Shown: positions 1-4,353 of the stretch, piece by piece
Numbering within the stretch: position 1 is the first letter of the stretch
How the letters are laid out: every line of letters begins with the position of its first letter
Origin: Betaproteobacteria bacterium
Lineage (GTDB): Bacteria > Pseudomonadota > Gammaproteobacteria > Burkholderiales > Usitatibacteraceae
Assembly: GCA_012274175.1 (NCBI GenBank)
Contig: JAAOZZ010000309.1
Location: 1 to 5,060, forward strand
Reading direction: 5' to 3'
Length of the DNA stretch: 5,060 nt
The notes under the pieces: model-generated
Seen by the model: the letters and a program-made list of their open reading frames with translations, nothing else
The model's database searches: none
Told to the model about the DNA's origin: nothing
Translations under genes and position numbers: made by a program

Positions 1-596
1 CCCTGCGCCTGGGCCCCATCGAGCGGCTCGCGGGCGGCCTCGCCGGAAAGCGCGTGCTCGACGTGGGATGCGGAGGCGGCATCCTGGCCGAGGCGATGGC
101 GGCAAGCGGCGCGCAGGTGACGGGCATCGACCTCGCCGACAAGCCCCTCAAGGTGGCGATGCTGCACCGGGTGGAAACCGGCAGCACCGTGGATTACCGG
201 CTGATCTCGGCGGAGTCGATCGCCGAGGAAGCTCCCGGATCGTTCGACGTGGTCACCTGCATGGAGATGCTCGAGCACGTGCCGCAGCCCGCGAGCGTGG
301 TGCGCGCCTGCGCCACGCTCGCGAAGCCCGGAGGGTGGGTGTTCTTCTCGACCATCAACCGCAACCCCAAGTCGTTCCTCTTCGCCATCGTCGGCGCCGA
401 GCACGTGCTGCGGCTCCTGCCCCGGGGCACCCACGAGTACGCACGCTTCATCCGCCCCTCGGAGCTCGCGCGCGATTGCCGCGACGCGGGCCTCGCGGTC
501 GCCGACCTCACGGGCATGACCTACAACCCGTTCACCCGGGCGTACGCGCTCGGGCGCGACGTGGACGTGAACTACCTCGTCGCATGCCGCAAGTGA
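1..596 (+). CDS. ubiG: Ubiquinone biosynthesis O-methyltransferase UbiG, 5'-truncated by the window edge
   Basis: UbiG is the SAM-dependent methyltransferase that performs both O-methylations of ubiquinone synthesis. The reading frame is open from base 3 and gives 197 visible residues before TGA at 594-596. Family members have about 230-240 residues, so roughly 35-45 N-terminal residues lie upstream. Visible residues 18-28 form the SAM-binding strand and glycine loop ([11 protein letters not shown]). The acidic residue after motif I is D43 in GIDLAD. Residues 85-94 read [10 protein letters not shown], and a stretch with [16 protein letters not shown] and FIRPSEL follows; together these are diagnostic of UbiG rather than a generic methyltransferase. 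The C-terminus [12 protein letters not shown] is also typical. The last 13 bases overlap the start of the phosphatase gene, which implies one transcript and coupled translation. No truncation or frameshift is seen inside the visible part. Confidence 0.96.
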   Translation, partial: LRLGPIERLAGGLAGKRVLDVGCGGGILAEAMAASGAQVTGIDLADKPLKVAMLHRVETGSTVDYRLISAESIAEEAPGSFDVVTCMEMLEHVPQPASVVRACATLAKPGGWVFFSTINRNPKSFLFAIVGAEHVLRLLPRGTHEYARFIRPSELARDCRDAGLAVADLTGMTYNPFTRAYALGRDVDVNYLVACRK

Positions 597-1258
597 TCGA
601 GGCGGTCCTCTTCGACCTCGACGGGACCCTTGCCGATACCGCGCCCGACATGGCGCTCACGGTGAACCGGATGCGGGCACGGCGCGGGCTCGATCCCGTC
701 GCCGCCGAGCTCGTGCGGCCCCACGTCTCCAGCGGGGCGCGCGGCATGATCGTCGCGGCGTTCGGGATCGCGCCGGGCGATCCGCAGTTCCCGGGCCTGC
801 GCGAGGAATTCCTCGAGCTCTACGCCGAGAACCTTTGCGACGGGACGCGGCTTTTCCCCGGCATGGCGGAAGTGCTCGACCTCCTGGAGTCCGAAGGCAT
901 CGGCTGGGGTGTAGTCACCAACAAGTTCGAGCGCTTCGCGCGCCCCGTGATCGAGGGATTGGGGCTTGGGCGCAGGGCGGCGGTCGTGATCGGCGGCGAC
1001 ACCAGCCCGCGGGCGAAGCCTTTCCCCGATCCCCTGCTACTCGCCGCCGCGACGATGGGCGTAGCGCCCATGCGCACGCTCTACGTGGGCGACGACGAGC
1101 GCGACGTGCAGGCGGCGCGCGCGGCGGGCATGCCGGTGATCGTCGCGGGCTACGGATACCTGGGCGACGGAACGCCGCCCGCCCAATGGGGCGCCGACGA
1201 CATCGTGGATTCGCCGCAGGGTATCGCGAGCTGGGTGCGCAGCCGCAGGGCGCCCTAG
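584..1258 (+). CDS. gph: Phosphoglycolate phosphatase (HAD superfamily, Gph type)
   Basis: The gene encodes 224 residues, the usual length of Gph, which hydrolyses 2-phosphoglycolate to glycolate. All four HAD motifs are visible. Motif I is [10 protein letters not shown] (nucleophile D11, acid/base D13), motif II is T112 in VVTNK, motif III is K145 in RAKPFPDP, and motif IV is VGDDERD (D170 and D174, the Mg2+ ligands). The helical cap, about residues 18-85, fits subclass I. The ATG at 584 lies inside ubiG and has no clear Shine-Dalgarno sequence, so translation probably depends on coupling from ubiG. An alternative GTG at 593 would give a 4-base GTGA overlap with the ubiG stop but would shorten the strand before motif I. 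Related HAD phosphatases cannot be fully excluded, but the adjacency to ubiG, common in betaproteobacteria, favours Gph. Confidence 0.92.
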   Translation: MPQVIEAVLFDLDGTLADTAPDMALTVNRMRARRGLDPVAAELVRPHVSSGARGMIVAAFGIAPGDPQFPGLREEFLELYAENLCDGTRLFPGMAEVLDLLESEGIGWGVVTNKFERFARPVIEGLGLGRRAAVVIGGDTSPRAKPFPDPLLLAAATMGVAPMRTLYVGDDERDVQAARAAGMPVIVAGYGYLGDGTPPAQWGADDIVDSPQGIASWVRSRRAP

Positions 1259-1268
1259 CGCGCCCTGC
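1245..1268. terminator. Hairpin between convergent gph and the small membrane protein gene; possible bidirectional terminator
   Basis: Arms GCAGGGCGC (1245-1253) and GCGCCCTGC (1260-1268) form a perfect 9-bp stem with a 6-base loop. The gph stop codon (1256-1258) sits in the loop. On the opposite strand the hairpin begins 3 bases after the stop of the membrane protein gene. Neither side has a T-tract, so it is not a classical intrinsic terminator. It may still block readthrough, protect 3' ends or assist termination in both directions. Confidence 0.45.
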
Positions 1269-1271
1269 TCC

Positions 1272-1493
1272 CTACTTGGGCTTGCCGCCCACCACGACCA
1301 GGACGACGCCCGCCACGATGGCGGCCAGTCCCGCCCACTGCGGGATGTTCACGTCCTGCTTCTCCTTCATCGAGAGCTCGAGCGGGCCGATCTTGGCCTG
1401 GTGCGTCTCCTTGGTGTAGCTGAAGCCGCCGTAGGCCAGGGCAAGCGCGCCGGCGACGATGAGGACGATGGCGACGATTCTGAGCGGTGTCAT
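1272..1493 (-). CDS. Small two-helix inner-membrane protein of unknown function (DUF3185-like in form)
   Basis: The predicted protein has 73 residues. A first hydrophobic helix spans about residues 5-23 (RIVAIVLIVAGALALAYGGF). A polar, charged loop covers about 24-51 (YTKETHQAKIGPLELSMKEK and following), and a second helix about 52-70 (WAGLAAIVAGVVLVVVGG) precedes a short lysine tail. This helical hairpin and the length resemble small proteins annotated as DUF3185 or simply hypothetical in proteobacteria, but the family assignment is from memory of form, not a search. The ATG at 1493 is chosen because AAGGAG lies 5 bases upstream. The frame stays open further upstream, but that would run into ssrA. 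It is transcribed divergently from ssrA and convergently to gph. The function is not known. Confidence 0.8.
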   Translation of the reverse strand: MTPLRIVAIVLIVAGALALAYGGFSYTKETHQAKIGPLELSMKEKQDVNIPQWAGLAAIVAGVVLVVVGGKPK

Positions 1494-1498
1494 CAGGG

Positions 1499-1504
1499 CT
1501 CCTT
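1499..1504 (-). promoter_or_regulatory. Shine-Dalgarno sequence fixing the start of the small membrane protein
   Basis: On the minus strand AAGGAG lies 5 bases before the ATG at 1493. It is a near-consensus site and rules out the longer in-frame extension toward 1772, which would cover the tmRNA gene. Confidence 0.8.
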
Positions 1505-1517
1505 GAAGGTCAGGGGA

Positions 1518-1534
1518 ACCGACCCCATGTCGGT
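1518..1534. repeat. Perfect palindrome ACCGAC-N5-GTCGGT in the divergent intergenic region
   Basis: The 6-bp arms at 1518-1523 and 1529-1534 are separated by CCCAT. The element covers the place where the -35 box of the ssrA promoter should be and lies in the probable leader of the divergent membrane protein gene. A competing pairing, GGGG (1513-1516) with CCCC (1523-1526), overlaps it. It could be an operator, an RNA hairpin in the minus-strand leader, or chance. Confidence 0.5.
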
Positions 1535-1547
1535 ACTGCCGTATACT
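1519..1547 (+). promoter_or_regulatory. Probable sigma-70 promoter of ssrA
   Basis: TATACT at 1542-1547 is a good -10 hexamer. It lies about 25 bases before the first base of mature tmRNA, leaving a short 5' leader of roughly 18 bases for RNase P removal. The -35 position at 17-bp spacing (1519-1524, CCGACC) is far from consensus and lies within the palindrome at 1518-1534. The -10 call is well supported by position; the -35 is not. Confidence 0.6.
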
Positions 1548-1571
1548 CATTGTTGCAACTCCCGATTTCAA

Positions 1572-1942
1572 GGGGGCGACCCGGTTTCGACGCGGGTTCG
1601 GAAGCAGCGCAGGGCATGCCGAGGCGCGGAAAACCTCGTAAATACAGCCGCAGACGACATAGTCGCCAACGATAGCAACTACGCTCTGGCCGCCTAATAC
1701 CGGCCGGACTCTGCCCCGGGTGTGCTCATGCGCCCGGCCGGATTGCAGTACCGGACGCAGAGTCATATTCATGAGATCGCGGTAGTCGGGGCCACTTCGC
1801 CCACCGTTAAAACCAAGGTGGCTCAGCGTTGCCCAGCTCGCCGGTCTGCGGGGCAGCGGTTAAACCAAATGGCCTGGCTACGCATGTAGATCTGCCTGTG
1901 AAAGGCTTGCGGACGGGGGTTCGATTCCCCCCGCCTCCACCA
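1572..1942 (+). ncRNA. ssrA: Transfer-messenger RNA (tmRNA), one-piece form
   Basis: tmRNA, with SmpB, frees stalled ribosomes and tags the unfinished peptide for proteolysis. The mature ends are fixed by the acceptor stem: GGGGGCG (1572-1578) pairs with CGCCTCC (1932-1938), including one G-U pair, followed by discriminator A1939 and an encoded CCA (1940-1942). The T arm is GGGGG/TTCGATT/CCCCC (1915-1931). Pseudoknot 1 is visible as CGAGG (1620-1624) with CCTCG (1634-1638) and GCGG (1626-1629) with CCGC (1648-1651). ATAGTC precedes the resume codon. After the tag, GACTCTGC (1707-1714) pairs with GCAGAGTC (1757-1764), enclosing a CCGGG/CCCGG hairpin. The length of 371 bases is close to the 363 of E. 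coli. A second CCA at 1943-1945 lies just beyond the stem-defined end and should be trimmed. Confidence 0.97.
1665..1697 (+). other. tmRNA tag-peptide reading frame (ANDSNYALAA)
   Basis: The resume codon GCC at 1665 follows the conserved TAGTC element. Ten sense codons give ANDSNYALAA and end in TAA at 1695-1697. E. coli has ANDENYALAA, so only position 4 differs (Ser for Glu). The terminal ALAA, recognised by ClpXP, is intact, and AND at the start fits SspB-type adaptor recognition. It is translated only on tmRNA, so it is not an ordinary CDS. Confidence 0.95.
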
Positions 1943-1949
1943 CCACTCC

Positions 1950-1978
1950 AAGGCTTGCTCCGGCAAGCCTTTTTCTTT
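1950..1978 (+). terminator. Intrinsic terminator of ssrA
   Basis: AAGGCTTGC (1950-1958) and GCAAGCCTT (1963-1971) make a perfect 9-bp stem closed by the loop TCCG. TTTCTTT follows at 1972-1978. The T-tract lies on the ssrA side only, so it terminates the plus strand. Its last base is also the last base of the stop codon of the converging GtrA-family gene. Confidence 0.92.
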
Positions 1979-2355
1979 CATCCCCGGTAGATCGTCATCC
2001 TGCGCAAGGCGAAGTTGCCGACGAGGACGACCACCGCCGCGAACACCTTGCTCGGCAGGAGCGCCTGGCCGAGGATTCCCACGCCCAGGTAGACCAGCGC
2101 GTTGGAAAGCAACAATCCCGCCGCGCTGATGGCAAGCGTCGCGACGTAGAGCCGCGGGAGCGCTCCCGGCTCGAACGCCCGGCCGAAGACCCACCGATGG
2201 GCCACCACGAACTGCACCGCGTTGGCGAGAAGGAACGCGACGGTGTTCGTCACGAGGTAGTGCACGACCCGCGCGAGCGCCATCGTGATCGACACGTCGA
2301 TCGCGAACGCGAGCGCGCCCACCACGCAATAGCGCGCCAGCATCGCGAGATCCAT
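1978..2355 (-). CDS. GtrA-family membrane protein, probable polyprenyl-phosphate-sugar flippase
   Basis: The protein has 125 residues and four hydrophobic helices at about 4-27, 33-55, 69-92 and 97-117, the normal size and topology of the GtrA/DPMS family. Family features include the opening MLARYCVVGALAF, AHRWVFGR at 52-59 after helix 2, and NFALRRMTIYRG at the C-terminus. GtrA proteins are proposed to move undecaprenyl-phosphate-linked sugars across the inner membrane. The start at 2355 is 2 bases after the stop of the upstream glycosyltransferase gene, so translation is probably coupled. A second ATG at 2343 would give 121 residues and begin MLARYC; the choice is not decided by a good ribosome-binding site. 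The stop (1978-1980) abuts the ssrA terminator. The sugar carried cannot be deduced. Confidence 0.9.
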   Translation of the reverse strand: MDLAMLARYCVVGALAFAIDVSITMALARVVHYLVTNTVAFLLANAVQFVVAHRWVFGRAFEPGALPRLYVATLAISAAGLLLSNALVYLGVGILGQALLPSKVFAAVVVLVGNFALRRMTIYRG

Positions 2356-2357
2356 CC

Positions 2358-3293
2358 CTAGGGCCCGGCGCGGTAGACCTTGCGCACGACGAACGCGGGG
2401 CGGCGCTTGCTCTCGAGGTAGGCGCGGCCGAGGTACTCCCCGATGATGCCGATGCCGATCATCTGCAATCCTCCGAGGAAGAGCACCGCCACCATGAGCG
2501 AGGCGTATCCCGGCACGTCGATGCCGTGGAGCAGCGTGCGCACGAGCAGCCACGCGGCATAGGCGAGGGAGCACAGCGCCACGAAGGCGCCCACGTAGCT
2601 CCATACGCGCAACGGGAGCAGCGAGAAGCTGGTGATGCCTTCCAGCGCGAGGTTCCAGAGCCGCCAGCCGTTGAAGCGCGTGCCTCCCGCGGACCTTCGC
2701 TCCCGGCGGTAGTCCACGGTGGCCGTGCGGAAGCCCACCCACGCGAACAGCCCTTTCATGAAGCGGCGGTTCTCCGGCAGCGCGTTGAGGACGTCCACCG
2801 CCGCGCGGTCCATGAGGCGGAAGTCGCCCACGTCCTCGGGGATCGCCACGTCGGACATGGCGTTGTGGATCTTGTAGAAGGCGTGCGCGCTCCATCGCTT
2901 CGTCATCGAGTCGCTCGAGCGGTCGGTGCGGCGCGCGACGACCACCTCGGCGCCCTCGCCCCACAGCCGCACCATCTCGCCGATCAGCTCCGGCGGATCC
3001 TGCAGGTCCGCGTCCATGGGGATCACCGCGTCCCCGGTGGCCGCCGCGAGCCCCGCGGACAGCGCCGCCTCCTTGCCGAAATTGCGGCTGAGGTCCACCA
3101 CGACCAGCTCCGGGTGCTGCGGCTGCATCGCGAGCAGCCGCTCGAGCGTCGCGTCGCGGCTGCCGTCGTTCACGCACACGACTTCGAACGCGATGCCCGG
3201 ATGGGACGCGAGCACCGCGTCCAGGCGCTCGAACAATGCGCCGAGCGCCTCTTCCTCGTCGAAACACGGAATCACGATCGACACGCGCCGCAT
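2358..3293 (-). CDS. GT2 polyprenyl-phosphate glycosyltransferase (GtrB / DPM1-like) with two C-terminal membrane helices
   Basis: The 311-residue protein matches the size and plan of GtrB-type enzymes, which transfer a sugar from a nucleotide-sugar to undecaprenyl phosphate at the cytoplasmic face. The N-terminal GT-A fold begins RRVSIVIPCFDEEEA. Next come VVCVNDGSRD (nucleotide-binding D43), SRNFGKEAAL (69-78) and the metal-binding MDADLQDPPE (D94 and D96). Later segments are FYKIHNAMSDV, VGDFRLMDR (155-163) and LALEGITSFS before the membrane part. Helices lie at about 231-253 and 266-288, followed by GEYLGR and a basic tail. The start at 3293 is supported by a purine-rich Shine-Dalgarno region and by starting directly at the first strand. 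It forms an operon with the GtrA-family gene 2 bases downstream. The sugar could be glucose, another hexose or an amino sugar; the sequence does not decide. Confidence 0.93.
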   Translation of the reverse strand: MRRVSIVIPCFDEEEALGALFERLDAVLASHPGIAFEVVCVNDGSRDATLERLLAMQPQHPELVVVDLSRNFGKEAALSAGLAAATGDAVIPMDADLQDPPELIGEMVRLWGEGAEVVVARRTDRSSDSMTKRWSAHAFYKIHNAMSDVAIPEDVGDFRLMDRAAVDVLNALPENRRFMKGLFAWVGFRTATVDYRRERRSAGGTRFNGWRLWNLALEGITSFSLLPLRVWSYVGAFVALCSLAYAAWLLVRTLLHGIDVPGYASLMVAVLFLGGLQMIGIGIIGEYLGRAYLESKRRPAFVVRKVYRAGP

Positions 3294-3390
3294 GCCGCCT
3301 CCCTCTCCTCGCGCCGAATTGTCGCACGGAAGATCGGGACCGCGGCCGAACGGGCACAATACGGCCTTGCCTCCCGAGACCCGCGCTTCA
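3294..3390. promoter_or_regulatory. Divergent intergenic region between the two glycosyltransferase genes
   Basis: These 97 bases must hold promoters for both divergent transcripts unless one is read from outside. On the plus strand CACAAT (3355-3360) is a plausible -10 hexamer (4 of 6 to TATAAT), placing a transcript start near 3367; no good -35 is seen at the right spacing. No convincing minus-strand promoter was identified. The stretch is less GC-biased around GAATTGTCGC (3316-3325) than the flanking genes. Confidence 0.4.
3298..3310 (-). promoter_or_regulatory. Shine-Dalgarno region of the GtrB-like gene
   Basis: The minus strand reads GAGGAGAGGGAGG, ending 4 bases before the ATG at 3293. 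It decides this start over a 47-residue in-frame extension toward 3434, whose sequence looks non-coding and would overlap the divergent gene. Confidence 0.75.
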
Positions 3391-4329
3391 GTGTCCTCCG
3401 CCACGGCATCGCGCATCGCGAGCATCACGGTCACCTACAACCCGGATCCCGGGCGGCTCTCGGAGCAGATACGCGCCTTGCGCGGCCAGGTCGATCGCAT
3501 CCTCGTGGTGGACAACGGCTCGCAAGCGCCGGTGGGCGACATGCTGGCCGCGGACCCGGGCGGTCCATCCATCGAGCTGATCGGACTGGCGGAGAACCGG
3601 GGCGTCGCGAGCGCCTTCAACATCGGCGTGCGCCGGGCGCGCGAGCGCGGCGCGCAGTTCGTCCTGCTCCTCGACCACGACAGCATTCCCACGCCGGGCA
3701 TGGTGACGGCCCTGCGCGCGGCCTACGAGCGATGCGCGCAATCGCCGGGCGCACCCCCCGTCGCCGCCGTGGGCCCGCGCGTGAACGACGTGCGCGACCA
3801 CCGGGAATATCCGTTCATCCGGATGGGCTGGACCCACAATCGCCACCTGCGCTGCGGCGCCGACGGCGCGCAAGCCCTCGCCTGCGACTTCATCATCAGC
3901 TCCGGAACACTCATCCCGCTGGAGAGCTTCTCGTCCGTGGGGGAGTTCGACGAGTCGCTCTTCATCGACAGCGTGGACCTGGAGTGGTGCTGCCGGGCGC
4001 GCTCCCGCGGCCTGGCGCTGTACGGCGTATGCGCGGCGCGGCTGGACCACTGGCTCGGGGACCAGCGCCGCCGGGTCCTGGGCAACCTGCGCCTCGTCGT
4101 GCACTCTCCCCAGCGCGTCTACTACATGACGCGCAACCGGTTGCTGCTGTACCGGCGCTCGTACGTGCCGTTGAAGTGGAAGCTGAAGGACGTGCTGCGC
4201 GTGGTGGGAAAGTTCGCGGCGACGATGCTCCTCATCGCCCCGCGCGGCGAGTACGCGCGCATGACGGCCCGCGCGATCCGCGACGCGCTCGCGCAGCGCG
4301 GCGGCAAGCTCACCGGCGGAGACGCGTGA
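3391..4329 (+). CDS. GT2 glycosyltransferase, rhamnosyltransferase type
   Basis: From GTG 3391 the protein has 312 residues, typical of the WbbL/RfbF-like rhamnosyltransferases that use dTDP-L-rhamnose in O-antigen or capsule assembly. The fold starts RIASITVTYNPD. It continues with ILVVDNGS (37-44, D41), ENRGVASAFNIG (68-79), the metal-binding LLLDHDS (D95 and D97), DFIISSGTLIP (166-176), FDESLFIDSVDLEW (186-199) and HWLGD (220-224). FID-VD-EW with a later H-LGD is characteristic of this subfamily. The C-terminal third is basic with a hydrophobic patch near 273-283, suggesting peripheral membrane contact. There is no ATG near the fold start; TTG 3367 is the alternative (320 residues). GTG is chosen because it leaves a short leader after the possible -10 at 3355 and only ten residues before the first strand. 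The donor sugar is inferred from the subfamily only. Confidence 0.88.
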   Translation: MSSATASRIASITVTYNPDPGRLSEQIRALRGQVDRILVVDNGSQAPVGDMLAADPGGPSIELIGLAENRGVASAFNIGVRRARERGAQFVLLLDHDSIPTPGMVTALRAAYERCAQSPGAPPVAAVGPRVNDVRDHREYPFIRMGWTHNRHLRCGADGAQALACDFIISSGTLIPLESFSSVGEFDESLFIDSVDLEWCCRARSRGLALYGVCAARLDHWLGDQRRRVLGNLRLVVHSPQRVYYMTRNRLLLYRRSYVPLKWKLKDVLRVVGKFAATMLLIAPRGEYARMTARAIRDALAQRGGKLTGGDA

Positions 4330-4336
4330 ACGGATG

Positions 4337-4352
4337 GCGGCGCACGCGCCGC
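4337..4352. terminator. GC-rich hairpin between convergent genes; weak terminator candidate
   Basis: GCGGCG (4337-4342) and CGCCGC (4347-4352) pair around the loop CACG within the 24-base gap between the stops of the rhamnosyltransferase-like gene (4329) and the methyltransferase gene (4354). There is no T-tract on either strand. In sequence this GC-rich a short stem can occur by chance. Confidence 0.3.
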
Positions 4353-4353
4353 G

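Noticed and set aside
68..1258. 396-residue plus-strand open frame spanning ubiG and gph
   Set aside because: Its first part is an arginine-rich out-of-frame reading of ubiG; the real protein begins at 584 with the HAD motif I.
1513..1526. Possible REP-like GGGG-N6-CCCC element
   Set aside because: Only one copy is seen, the arms are four bases, and no second element or RAYT-type transposase gene is nearby. The ACCGAC/GTCGGT palindrome is the better pairing.
1401..1697. 98-residue plus-strand frame ending in the tmRNA tag
   Set aside because: The tag frame is translated only after the resume codon at 1665 on tmRNA; the upstream portion is antisense to the membrane protein gene and non-coding RNA.
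1272..1772. 166-residue extended form of the small membrane protein
   Set aside because: The extension crosses the ssrA gene and its promoter, and a near-consensus Shine-Dalgarno site marks the start at 1493.
1911..1945. Separate tRNA gene suggested by the T arm and CCA end
   Set aside because: No anticodon arm is present; the T arm and acceptor strand pair with the tmRNA 5' end at 1572-1578.
1823..2329. 168-residue minus-strand frame over the ssrA 3' half
   Set aside because: It overlaps the tmRNA tRNA-like domain and is an out-of-frame reading of the GtrA-family gene.
1978..3357. 459-residue minus-strand frame apparently fusing a long N-terminal region to the GtrA domain
   Set aside because: The N-terminal part is an out-of-frame reading of the GtrB-like gene. 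GtrA proteins are about 125 residues, and the start at 2355 follows the upstream stop by 2 bases.
3294..3434. 47-residue N-terminal extension of the GtrB-like protein
   Set aside because: It would overlap the divergent gene start and precede a clear Shine-Dalgarno site; the family begins directly at the first strand of the GT-A fold.
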